DNA from: Odiellus spinosus
Lineage: Eukaryota; Arthropoda; Arachnida; Opiliones; Phalangiidae
Assembly (NCBI GenBank): GCA_963920705.1
Contig: OY987225.1
Span: forward strand, 28,581,538-28,645,537
DNA: 64,000 nt
Reading direction: 5' to 3'
Part shown: piece after piece, positions 1 to 11,308 of the stretch
Layout of the letters: each line of letters begins with the position of its first letter
How positions within the stretch are numbered: the stretch's first letter is position 1
Notes under the pieces: generated by a model
Told to the model about the DNA's origin: nothing
Databases searched by the model: none
The model's input: only the letters and a program-made list of their open reading frames with translations
Made by a program: the position numbers and the translations under genes

Positions 1-38
<38 letters not shown>

Positions 39-111
39 TATAAATATAATATATATATATATATAATATATATATATATATAATATATATATAAATATAA
101 TATATATATAA

Positions 112-162
<51 letters not shown>
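1..162. repeat. AT-rich microsatellite
   Basis: Nearly pure (AT)n broken by occasional ATAA or AAT interruptions, ending just before the splice acceptor of the first CASK exon in the window. It lies in a CASK intron whose start is outside the window. Copy number in such a tract is often misassembled. Confidence 0.95.
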
Positions 163-165
<3 letters not shown>

Positions 166-179
166 TTGTTTTTTCACAG

Positions 180-1037
180 GAGCGCACGGAGTGGGACGAC
201 GTCACATTAAAAACACATTAATTAGCTCTCATCCTCATAAATACGCCTATCCAATTCCACGTAAGACTCAAGGTGTCGTTAGTTTAACTCGAAATTGAAC
301 GAGGACTAACTCCGTATGTAATGTGGTTTCGTTAGACACGACGCGAACGCCCCGGAAAGGCGAGGAGAACGGGAAGAACTATTACTTTGTCTCTCACGAT
401 GAAATGATGGCGGACATAGCGGCTAACGAGTACCTCGAGTACGGTACTCACGAAGACGCCATGTACGGTACCAAATTAGAAACCATCAGGAGGATACACC
501 TGGACGGCAAAATGGCCATTCTTGACGTCGAGCCTCAGGTAATTTCATTTACTTCGCTGAGAATATTTGGGTAGAGAGATTCATTTTAAGTTAATTTTTA
601 ATCTCTAAAATTTCTACTTGATCGTGAAACGCCTTTATATATTTAGGCTTTGAAAGTTTTAAGAGTGGCTGAATATGCCCCCTATGTAGTCTTCATCGCT
701 GCTCCTTCAATTTCCAACGTACAAGATGTGAGTATTCGCTTTTCGCCTTTGTAACCATTTGTTACTTTTTCCTTGGAAGTATTTCACTCGAATGATTAAA
801 AAAATGTATTTATTACTTCCAACCTCACCCTAGTCCGGTCCCCATTTCTTGACCCAAGTGGACGGTAGCTTAGAACGTCTTTCCAAGGAAAGTGATCTAT
901 TGCGCCAAGCGTACGGTCATTTTTTCGACTTGGTCATTGTGAATAATGACTTGGACGAAACCATTCAGACACTAGAGAAAGCTATCGAGAAGTTGGCGAC
1001 CAGTACGCAGTGGGTGCCGGTTAGTTGGGTCTACTGA
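180..1037 (+). CDS. CASK: CASK C-terminal part (MAGUK scaffold, guanylate-kinase-like domain), 5' end outside window
   Basis: Exons 180-260, 336-538, 647-727 and 834-1037 join with matching phases (1, 0, 0) at GT-AG sites and end in TGA at 1035-1037, giving about 189 residues. The protein begins [11 protein letters not shown], continues with [39 protein letters not shown] and DVEPQALKVLR, and ends QWVPVSWVY. This is the guanylate-kinase-like domain of CASK (Caki in flies, LIN-2 in worms), matching it better than the related p55/MPP proteins. In the family this domain is catalytically degenerate and works as a protein-binding module next to SH3 and PDZ domains. CASK scaffolds neurexin/syndecan-type receptors with Veli and Mint proteins at synapses and epithelial junctions. 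The CaMK-like, L27, PDZ and SH3 exons lie upstream of the window. The exon at 834 adds about eight residues (SGPHFLTQ) before DGSLERL that I do not recall from fly or human CASK. Confidence 0.95.
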
Positions 1038-3354
1038 CCCACGCGAGCTCGGGTTTAAATATAATTAATGAAAAATAAATAAAATAAAACCCAACACGGC
1101 ACTATATAAATAATTAAACCAAATTAATAATAAACTGAAATAAAATGGAACGTTTATGACGATTCACGGAGAAAAGAGTGTGTAACTGGCGAAATTTGGC
1201 TCGTTACGTCGAGTGAAAGAAATACATTTGACAAGAAAATCAAACGAAATAAATGAAAATATTACTATGAAAACTATTTAATCATTCGAAGACTCGCGCT
1301 TGTTGAAGGACGAGAAATACCGTAACAAAAATAGAATGTTCGCGGAAATATAGTGATTTCTAAGTTGTCCTAAAAAACGAAATTAGCCCATGAACAGTTT
1401 TTCATTTCTAATAATAGACATATAATTTTCCTAAGCAATTCTCTGATTAAAAGTTTTCTAATCAGACGGGATAAGTTTTAAACTAATATAATTTTGATGA
1501 ATTTTAATTTAAAACTAATCCTTCGATTAGTATTGTGTTTAAAGTCATAATGTGAATTGCCAAAACCGAAAAAAAAGGTAGCCTAAAATTGGCCTAGACT
1601 ATCAGTTTTAATAAAAACTATATTTAACCATAAGCCTATATGAATATCATAAGCTTATTGAACATGAATATTGTATTTAAGATTTAAGCGGATTATTTAG
1701 GTCCTTTTTAGGCTTAAATGATCGGTTTTTCCATTTCATTATAAACTTTTAATTAATGGAGAACTAAGTGTTATAAACAATCAATAAGAAACCAAATATT
1801 CATTCCATAATTTTCTATTCACTCGTTAAATTGTTTCAAATTCAAGGGAAAACGGGTTTAAGGGAGCTTTTGAATATTTTTTACTTATAAAATTATAATG
1901 AAATTAAAAAATTCCCTAAGCCTATTTCATTATTACGTATATACGATTGAGGAAGTTTAGGTGTCTCGCAATAAAACGCTTTTGGCAATATATTTTTGTT
2001 ATGAAATTTTAGGTTATATATTACGACTCTTCATATTGTTTTAAAATGAGTTTAGCATTGTTCATAACTTTCCCATTTTAAAATGGCGCATTTAGTTACA
2101 TAAATTTTGAAAACCCGTGTTAAAAACGGGATTAAATGACACGTGTTTTTTCCCGCCAAAATCCTAAGCCTTTGTTCGACATTTGTAACAAGAAATGTTT
2201 TATTTCTTCTTAAATCAGGAAAATTTCGAACGTCGCGAATTATTAATAATGATGATAATAATAATAATATTCAATAACGGTGAAAACGCGTGTATAAACC
2301 AACAAATTATTCTTCACCCGTCAAAAGTTATAATAATGGTATAAAAACTGAAAATTTAATAAAAATTTCTGAAATAAATCACTGTTTTGGGAAGGGGAAA
2401 TTAAAAAAAATATTTGCCGTTTAATTTTCCAAGAATGTTTTCGAGGAAAAATTTGTTAATGTATATTGATATTAACGACAAAAAAAAAATGAAAACAAAA
2501 ATTACAAATAATATTAAATATCAATTAAATAGCGAATTTTTGATTTCTGGCGGGATTTAGTCCGAAAAGCTCATGAGAAAACCTTTTTTACTGAAAATAA
2601 AAATTTATGTTGTGATATCTACAGCCTTATTGATTGACAAAAATATATTTTTTCGATTAGGCCTAGTTCGTTATTTACCACGTGCAAAACTACGTCATAA
2701 TTCAAACCACCCGCCTCTAATACCTTGCGATAGAGGGCACCACACTCGTCATAAGTCGTCACGAGTGACGTTTAATGCCAAAGGGCAAACGGAGCGTCGA
2801 TAAAATAAATTCAAATAAAACAATTAGAAGTTCAGCGCGGTCTGCTCTAATCCAACATGTTTCGGCCAAAACGTTGAAGCTGAATTTTTATTTAAACCAC
2901 AATTTGATGCAAAGTTATGGTAATGTTTATCTTTCTTACAAACTTAAATTATTATTTTATTTCGTAGCGATAGAAATACGCTTCCAATATGGAAAGATAT
3001 TATTTCTAGCTTATAAAAGAATATAAAACCTGTTAGTTCTACTGGCCGAGGCTTCTCGAAAATAGCTCATAAATTCTGTCCAATTATTCCAATACTCCAT
3101 AAGCATAACGTCAACAATTTTATCTGAAGGAAATTAATTTTAACAATTATACAGCTTATATTTAACTTAGTCTATCCTAAATTTTAATTAAATAATTTAA
3201 TTTTTAAAAAATTCTGATCAAAGTTTGCTTTGTAATGTAGGGAATTTTTTTCGCGTTTGTAAGTTGTAACCCAAATCTTCTTGACTTGGTTTAATTGCTT
3301 ATATAGATTCTCTGATGGACTAAAGAATTTGTATTTATATAAGAAAAAATTACA
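1038..3354. other. CASK-SAP130 intergenic region
   Basis: About 2.3 kb of AT-rich DNA holding the 3' UTR of CASK and, near its right end, the presumed promoter and 5' UTR of SAP130. Short open frames at 2573-2803 and 2775-3026 have no recognisable domain or splice context. I see no RNA gene or transposon here. Confidence 0.6.
1074..1083 (+). promoter_or_regulatory. Candidate poly(A) signals of CASK
   Basis: Two overlapping AATAAA hexamers (1074-1079, 1078-1083) lie about 37 nt after the CASK stop codon, in a run of further A/T-rich variants. The position would give a very short 3' UTR; sites further downstream may also be used. Confidence 0.4.
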
Positions 3355-6300
3355 ATGAATCTAAATCCAAAGCCTGGTATTACGGAAGGAAAACCTACTA
3401 TGGAACAATTACGCGCAGAGCAACCCATAGATTTAGCTCAAAAAACCATTATTTCCACATCAAGCCCCGTGACAAACCAAACTCTTCAATTGCCATCAAC
3501 TCACGCTGTGTCCATACACGCGCCAAATGTTATTGATGGCTCCAAACTTAATTTTACAGTAAGAAAAAGATACGGGACCCTTTAAGACTGGGAATTAATT
3601 CCAAACTTTGTTGCGTAGACTCTAAGAATGCCTATTGGTCAGAGATTAACAGTTCCTGGCAGTTCGGTACCAATTTTACCAACAACTGGTTCAACCCAAA
3701 TCTTAACCTCAAAATCCAGTAAAGTTTATATTTATTTCTTTTAAAAGATATTCTCTAACTATCAATAATTTTACAGTAGTCAGACCCTCGATCGAGCAAC
3801 AATCGCACGTTTCAACAACCGTAATAAGTCACGGCGCCTCATCAGGTAACCGTCACGTCATGACGACGGTTTTCCCAGTAATGTCTTTATCTAGTAACGC
3901 TGGTAATTCTAACGTTCCTATGGCTTCTATCATACGAGGAGCTCCTCTTCCGCAAAACATCCCATCTCATCCGACTGGTACATTGTATTCGTCTCATGTA
4001 CCACGAGGTAAGAATTCTCTTTAAAGAGATAATAGACTCTCATAACACGTTATTTTTAAACCATTTGGACTACTATAAATAATAGATGTAGAAAAATTAG
4101 TTTCTGAGGCCATAAATCCAATTTAACTATAAAGTTTGCTCTATTACTAACAAACCTTTCGGTTCATGCCACATTTCAAATACTAACACTAATTGGCATC
4201 AGCAATTGACTACTTTGATAAAAATCAGACATTTCTTGCAGCCTAATTTCGTAACTTTAATAAATAACCCTGAATTACTAAGTAGACTTTGGCTATTTTG
4301 AGGCATGTTTTAATTGATTAAAAATAACTTGTTTCCAGTGTCTAGTATCCCTTTACAAATATCCAAGTACTCTGTTAATATTTATGGTTTTTAGGTCCCG
4401 CTGCTGTAGCAAGTATTAGTGCGGGTCCAAAATCTGCAGTAGCTACTCCGATGTTACGTCCAACTGGTGTAACAACTGTGGTTAGTTAAAAATTATTTTA
4501 TAATGTAAAATAGTATATTAACGATTAAGTTTTCGTAGCCACGAACTGCGACTTTGGTTAATAGAACCACAGCTGCAACTCTTGCAAAAACAACATCACC
4601 TGGGGGTGTGGCGCAACTTGTAGATATTCCGAGGTATGATATTATTTTTTAGTGTTTCTAAGGAGAAATAAGGAAACATTTGTTTTAATAGGTTAACTTA
4701 TCTATTAACAAACATACTCTTGAGAAATCTGCAATTTAATTGGTTGAGCTTTACCCAAATAAATCTGTTTCAGATTAAATAGCCAGGCTCATACGGGAAG
4801 TGTTCAACTGGGTTTCCCATCGGCTAGAGTTTTTGACTCTGCGGCTGTGCGTACGGCTATTGCGTCCAGTGGAAAACCAATTCATATTTCTCAACCCATC
4901 GTTCATCAAGTTCAACAGATTGGAGATAAAAGTTTCTTCAAACCAACTGGAGCGACAATTTTGACAGCTTCTCAAGGTCAATTAATTCCCCAGGGTACCG
5001 TGTCTGGAAGTAACATGATGGGTCAAATGACTCCCGTATCGTTATCAACCGCGAATCAACCAACGAGGACAATCCCATCAACTTGTGTGGTTACTATAGC
5101 TCCCGGTTCGACTATTAGAACTACGGGAACTCAACAATTGGTTCAGCAAAATTTAATGGGCTCTCATCAAACGTTAACGGTCGTGTCGGGGAAATCTATT
5201 GGTCATGTGGTTACCGCTTCGGGTCAACATGGTACAATTACCGTTCCACCGGGACATCATTTGAAAGTGACTGAAATTGCTGGAATCAAGAAAAGTAAGA
5301 ATTTTGTATACATTCGGGAGGACGGGGAGACTATTAATAAGATTTTCTTAGTCATTTTTCAGTTGATATAAAAGCAGATTAAGCTTTCGTGTTACAGTTC
5401 TAAACTTACTATAAACAATATTCAATTTTATGTAGTTGTACCCCCATCAACCAATCAACAAGTTTCTCCATCAGTTGGTCAACCTAGAGTGGTTCAAGCT
5501 GCAGTGCCATCTACAACGGGAATACCCGTTGCGAAAGTTTATCCCCAACCCTTGAATTCCCCTCGTACTCAGGCAGAGACGGGATCTCAAGAAAGCCCTC
5601 GAGGAAATATTTTTATCGCCCATACGCCTCAGAATATTGCCGTATCAAATGCAGCTGGAATGTCGACTACCGTGGTTTTATCCGATAGTCTTAATGAAAG
5701 TGGACCTATTCGTTTCGCTTCCATACCTAGACCGGCTCAAACATCCGGAACTCCCTACGCTGTGCAACCAACGGCTTATTATTACGAAACGTACCCGGTT
5801 CAAAACCCAATTGCTATGCATCCGTACTCGGCAGGGACAGCTTCTTCCAACCAGAGTTTTACTACAACAACTTTAGCGTCCCCATTAAGACCTAGTGCGT
5901 ATAATTTTATTCCGAGGGAGGGTGTAGATGAAAAATTAAATGATTTTATCTTTTCACCAACCTTTTAAGAAAAATTGATTCTTCAGATGTAATAACTTTC
6001 CTTCATTAAACCTAGCTACCATGACTTCAGTTTACGCTCCGACTCAACAACAACCGGCTCAAATTGCACACGCTCCTCATAATACGCCACCTAGACCAAG
6101 TATTTTACGAAAACGAACTTCAGAGGCGTAAGTTTAAATTTCAAATATATAATAAGGAGATTCGATTAGAGAATTTTTTGGAAAAACCGAACACCCACTT
6201 TTCAATTGAATATTGATAAAACTAACTCGATACTTTAAACGTTTTAGATTTGCATCATCAGCGAAGAAGAATATTACCAATATGTTAGTCTCAGAACCTA

Positions 6301-8081
6301 CACCCAGTCACGTACCACCGGCTGTTCATACAAATTTAGCTACAACGTCTGCAACTCCGGTTCCTCGAACAACGAGTACTCCGCCTAAAGCTCATGGGTA
6401 ATTTTTTCATTGTAGCGTTTTAGTTAATAATAATATCTAATCATGGTCAATTTAATAGCGAAATGTCGAAGGAAAATGGCTGTACCAATTCTGAAGTGGT
6501 TGAGAAGCCGATCATTAAGACGGAAGTTGTCGAAACGAGTGAGATTTTAAATATTTAACAAACTAATCTTTGAAATTCTGTTATATTTGTATGAATATTC
6601 TTAATATCTAGAAAAGAAATCTGCGCATTATCTATTGAACAATGGCTCGCAACAGGTGGTTGAAGCTTCTCCTCGGAAAAAGCCTCGAAAACAACAATTG
6701 TACGCTTCCTTTTAATTTGTTTTTGAACTCTATCGAGAACTCAAGCCTGAATAATTTGTCCGATTGCATTCTACCTCTAATTATTTTACCCTTGTTAAAA
6801 TTATTATAAAATATTTTTTTAGAGCTGCGAATGAACTTTTGGAATCCAATTCGATGGATGAAGACTATTTTCAGAGAAAAATACGAGAAATTGAGAGAAA
6901 AGAAAGAGAATTACAGATTCAGAAAGGTTTGAGATTTTTTTTATTTTAATGCTCTAAATATTTAATGCTCTAAATATTTAATGCTCTAAATATTTAAGCT
7001 GGAAATATAGATAATTGATGTAGTAACACTTTAAGGTAAATTTAACTAGGTTTTAATTGTTTTATCTATCAATTAAATAGCTCTGGCTGAAGAAGAATCG
7101 GCGAAATGGGTGACTTACTGCAAAAGACCAAGTATGTCTTTGCTTCAAAGTTATCGCCACACTTGGAAATCTCGACATAATCATTTTATGAAATACAGCG
7201 ATGTTAAACCGAAAGGTAAAGGTAGAAGCGAATGAATCTTATCTTTATAGTATAACCATTAATTTTAATCATTTTATTTCTTCAAGTAGAAGACAAGAAA
7301 CAATCGGTTAATGAATTAGCCAATCAGAAAGGAGTTTTAAGTAAAATAAATGGCTGGAAAATTTTTCATTTAACCACTCAAATGGAAGATGCGGTAATTT
7401 AGCGTTAACTTTCACTGATTTTTCTGGGAAAAATATATCTCATAAGATTAATTTTAAACAACCAGGTTGATTTGGAAGAAAATGTGTACAATCAGATGTC
7501 AAAACTTCTTTCGTTCATTGAAAGTGGACCATTATCAAAGAGTGCGTTACCGAATGATGAAGAAAGAATTTTGGGAAAAGTTACTGATCTGATTAAGGTT
7601 TGTTACACTATTTATTTTTCTTTTGAAGAAAGACAAGTTTGGGCTCAAAAATTTCAATTCAAAGTTAAAATTACATCCCAAAAATTATGAATTTATAAAT
7701 TTTCGCGTAAAAAAACTAATGACGTTAAAAGTCGTAAAAACCAAAAATATCAGTATCAGTTTAGAATTATCAATTTTCTCATATCAGTTAAACCTCATAT
7801 CAGTTACGTTACAATATCAGCCAACGCAACTATTTACTTCTGATGTTGGTTAATCAGTGAATAGCGACTACATTTAAAATGTTTGTTTTTAATCCCATCC
7901 TTTCCTTAAGTAAATTTAATAATTATTTATCTTTCTTTAGGGAAATTTACAACGCAGTAAAATAGTACAAGATCAAGTGGGTGAAGTGAAACAACAGATA
8001 ATCAAAGTTATAGATCATAAACCTCACGTGAGAGACATTATTGGCAAGTACGTTAGTAAAAGACCCATTAAAAAGAACTAA
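3355..8081 (+). CDS. SAP130: SAP130, Sin3A-associated corepressor subunit, complete 16-exon gene
   Basis: Coding exons: 3355-3558, 3619-3718, 3777-4007, 4395-4480, 4539-4633, 4774-5294, 5436-5921, 6016-6127, 6248-6397, 6459-6538, 6612-6699, 6823-6926, 7081-7215, 7287-7393, 7466-7597, 7941-8081. All are GT-AG with consistent phases, total 2,772 nt, 923 residues, stop TAA at 8079. Human SAP130 is about 1,050 residues. The N-terminal two thirds are low-complexity Ser/Thr/Pro/Val sequence with family landmarks (IPVAKVYPQ near residue 430, PPRPSILRKR near 600, PRKKPRKQQ near 710). The last 200 residues form the conserved SAP130 C-terminal domain: RPSMSLLQSYRHTWKSRH, FMKYSDVKPK, NELANQKGV and the LQRSKIVQDQ segment. 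In the family this domain binds the Sin3/HDAC complex, which deacetylates histones and represses transcription in the nucleus. The ATG is the first in frame and no acceptor precedes it closely, so it is the likely start; an additional 5' coding exon cannot be excluded. Confidence 0.94.
6945..6992. repeat. Three tandem copies of a 16-bp unit in a SAP130 intron
   Basis: The unit tttaatgctctaaata occurs three times head to tail just inside the intron that follows exon 12 (6823-6926). No function is apparent. Confidence 0.9.
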
Positions 8082-8950
8082 TGAATTTGGGGGCGATATT
8101 ATCAGTGTTTCTTGACAATACTGATGAATTTAATAATAAGAAATTGTTTTTATATATATATTATTATTACTAATTATTTGTAAATAGAATATCCAGTTCC
8201 GCCTTTTCCATTATTTACCAGCACTGTAATTTTTATACTCCCATTTTAATGATTTCATAGAATATGTACAAATTAACAATACAAGTTTGTTTTTATTCGT
8301 ATCGTGACTGGAGAAAAATGCTTTCCGTGTTTTAGTAAGTAATTACAATGATTTACAAATATTAGTTTCAGGCTTACAGATTTTATATTTCAAAGTTTTG
8401 GTATAAGTGGAAGTTCCTAACTCGTGAGTTTCGTTGCGAAGAAAAGCAATGTTACAATTTTACTTCCGGTGAAATATAGTCGGCCAGCTACGTAGTGACA
8501 TTAAACTTGGTGGAGTAAGTATAAACAGGAGTTATATAATAAACCTCTGTACGGGAGCTTTATTAATGTTTTATCTGGTAAACAGGTAGACCTTGAAATG
8601 TTAGAGGCTTCTATCTCCCACCTTGGTGTCATCCCCCTTAGTTAAAGAGAGTTAGGGTATTTGCCTTTAAGCGACCAGGAAAGCTGGGCCCGAGAATTTA
8701 AGTTAAACTGTATGCAAAGTAGAAAATACTGTGAAAAATGGATAAAACATCAATTTTGGTCATGAATGAACCTACTTCATGAATCATAAGATTCATAACC
8801 AAAACTGATTTCCAAATAAAAGTAGATTTTGGTCATTTTGAAAAGCAACTTGATAGCCAATCAGGGAGCAGGGTTAGTTATGTGAGCTTAATGAATTATC
8901 TTAGACCTGATAATTTTTAAATAATTAGAAATAAACCATAACTGTTATTA
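8082..8950. other. SAP130 3' flank
   Basis: Downstream DNA with no gene. One AATAAA at 8538-8543 is a possible SAP130 poly(A) signal. The segment runs up to the first 2.36-kb tandem unit. Confidence 0.5.
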
Positions 8951-8974
8951 GGATAAACACGTTCGTGTTTATCC
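8951..8974. repeat. 11-bp palindrome at the head of each tandem unit
   Basis: GGATAAACACG and CGTGTTTATCC flank a 2-bp centre, a perfect 11-bp inverted pair. The same 24 bp start the second unit at 11309-11332. It could be a protein-binding or recombination site or a hairpin; the sequence does not decide. Confidence 0.85.
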
Positions 8975-9217
8975 CTTTATCTGAACTCGAATTTCATCAG
9001 AAACCGTAATGTCTTTTCCAATGGACCCGCGGCGCTTGATAACTGAAAGCGTCGTCGTCGTCGTCGTCGTCGTTTCCCTCTTCCCACCGTCCACTGAATT
9101 CGAATTAATACAGACAAAGGTACTTTTGAAAAAATTTGATAAGACTTCGATCAGGTACAAGAGTATCTCTAGTTAAACACAGATTTCAATAATGAAATGT
9201 TGATTAAGTATACGAAG

Positions 9218-9640
9218 TAATAGAAAGTAAGGCACCTGAATGGGTTACAAAAGGGTGAAATCTTAAGCTTAGCCGAGCTTTACTAATTGCTTCAAAATGA
9301 AAAAACAAAAATTTTATTTCTTAAACAGTAGAATGATAAGGAATATCCATCGAATTCGAGTTAATAGAAAGTAAGGCGCCTGAATGGGTTACAAAAGGGT
9401 GAAATCATAAGCTTAGCCGAGCTTTATTAATTGCTTCAAAATGGTAAACAAAATTTTATTTCTTAAACAGTAGAATGATAATGAATATCCATCGAATTCG
9501 AGTTAATAGAGAGACAGATGCCTGTATGGGTGACGAAAAGGGTAAAACATATAACTAGCCGAGCTTTATTAATTGGCTTTAAATTGATAAACAAAAATTG
9601 ATTTTATTAAACAGTTGATAAGCTTTTTTTAATGGCATTT
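9218..9640. repeat. Three 143-bp sub-repeats inside unit 1
   Basis: Segments starting near 9218, 9361 and 9503 share ttaatagaaagtaagg-like starts, a gggttacaaaagggtgaaa core, gccgagctttattaattg and a ttcttaaacagt tail. The third is the most diverged. The equivalent trio in unit 2 lies at about 11530-11940. Confidence 0.8.
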
Positions 9641-11308
9641 TTTATCGTTAACGGAATATTGCATTTATTGGGTTCTTTTACTAGGGTAGCCCTCTTCAGC
9701 CGTCTAATTTTGACTATTATGTCATATCATGAGTATCCCATTATATTCACCCTAATTCACCGTAATTAAAAAGTTGGAATGATCATTTGATTTTTTAACT
9801 TTAATAATATATCTCTTCTCGGCCTATATAAACGAGATTTGCATATTCAGTACTCACAGATGCACTGTACCAATGCGTGGTTTACGTTAGCGTTTAAAAT
9901 TGTGGCGAGCCCTCTCGTTTGTGCAATGGTGACGTCTTCGATTGTGTAGGCAATCGTTTCTCACCTATATTTCGGTGAAAAGAGACTCATTTCTCACGAT
10001 CTTTTGGGTAGAGTACTCGAATAAACCGAAGCGATTGAATGTAAATCGCCTTACCTAGAAATGTGGCCAATATAATATAGTAAGTCACTGTAAAAACATT
10101 TCACAATGAGAGTTCTAGGGATTAAATATCACTCGAGTTGGACTTCATATCCTGCCAAGTGCTCGATTACACATGAAATTTATAGTTTAACGTTTTCAAT
10201 CTCTACTTTATTTTTTAAAATACTTGAGTTTTGCGACTAGGATGTGCTTTAGATCCACATTACAACTACGTAATAACGTTGCTATTAAGTAGTTGACCAA
10301 TTATTGAAGTCTGTATCTAAATCACGTCTAACTCAATTATAATAAAAAATAAAGATTTAGAATTTTAAATAGGATATACGAAACGGAAATTGATGTCGGC
10401 GAGTTAAATAAACGGCCACATACTTCTGGTCTCCAGAATTATGTTCTCATGCTGCTTTAAAGAATTGTTTCGCTTTCCATGCTCATTTTTTGTCGATGCG
10501 ATTCAATATTATAAATTTAATCTCTAGCTCGGTCTAGCCCGTCCCTCTTGTAATATTTTAGGTAAGGCTAGGTTAGTTAATCCCTCGACCTCCCCCGTCC
10601 ATCTGGTAATCTTTAAGGTGAGGTTAGGTTAGTTAATCCCTCTAATTAGCCAATCCTTCCAACTAGTTAATCCTTAGCTCGGGCTATTTGTAATATTTTA
10701 GGTAAGGCTAGGTTAGGTTAGTTAATTCCTCGAATTAGCCCATCGTTCCAACTAGTTAATCCCTCGGGTTATCCATTCCATCAAGTAATCTTTAAGGTTA
10801 AATTAGGTTAATTAAACACTGGAAATAGCCCATCCCTCCAACTAGGTAATCCCTATAACTCGGGCTAACCCGTTCCTCTTGTAGTATTTTAGGTAAGATT
10901 AGTTTAGGTTAGTTAATCAATTGAACTAGCCCATCCCTGTTTTACAACTTAGGTAAGGTTAGGTTAGTTAATCTCTGCCTTTCGAGATTTGTACCAGGGT
11001 CTCAATTACGAATAGATTGAAGCCTCAATTAAACGCTTTAATTTTTATTCAGCATTAGTAAGAATTAAAGTTCAATAAACCTATAAAGCAAAATAGTGAA
11101 ATGTGGAAAAGGTGTATATTTTTGGAGAAAAAAGGACATAAATTATACAAAAAAGAGGTTGCTTCGCACCCTTAAAAAAACTCTTTATCTGACTCGAATC
11201 AAACCCGTGAAGGGACAGAAATTATTTGTTAGAGAAAGAGCAATTTCATATCTTTAAAATTATAGTTAGTAGATTTAGTCTACTACTTCAAAGATTTTAT
11301 TACTATTA

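Larger units (their letters stand above)
8951..11308. repeat. Tandem repeat unit 1 (2,358 bp)
   Basis: The first of two head-to-tail copies aligned by eye with the unit at 11309-13623. It opens with a palindrome (8951-8974), followed by a (GTC)n tract near 9050, three diverged sub-repeats of about 143 bp (9218-9640), a conserved segment with TATATAAA and TCAGT at 9825-9851, and a cluster of diverged repeats around AGGTTAG and TAATCCCTC (10530-10980). It ends in TTACTATTA. No open reading frame of note exists in either strand, so it is not an autonomous transposon. It could be a large satellite unit, a non-autonomous mobile element or a local duplication. Confidence 0.9.

Noticed and set aside
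8951-8990. Helitron-type terminal hairpin
   Set aside because: The hairpin is not followed by CTRR on either strand, and no Rep/helicase sequence is present.
9821-10060. Possible snRNA gene (ctcttctcggcc resembling the U2 start)
   Set aside because: The match stops after about ten bases, and no U2 branch-recognition or Sm-site arrangement follows.
10530-10980. TTAGG-like motifs resembling the arthropod telomere repeat
   Set aside because: Each site has at most two imperfect units (taggttaggtta) within longer, diverged sub-repeats, and the region is internal to the tandem unit. There is no true (TTAGG)n array.
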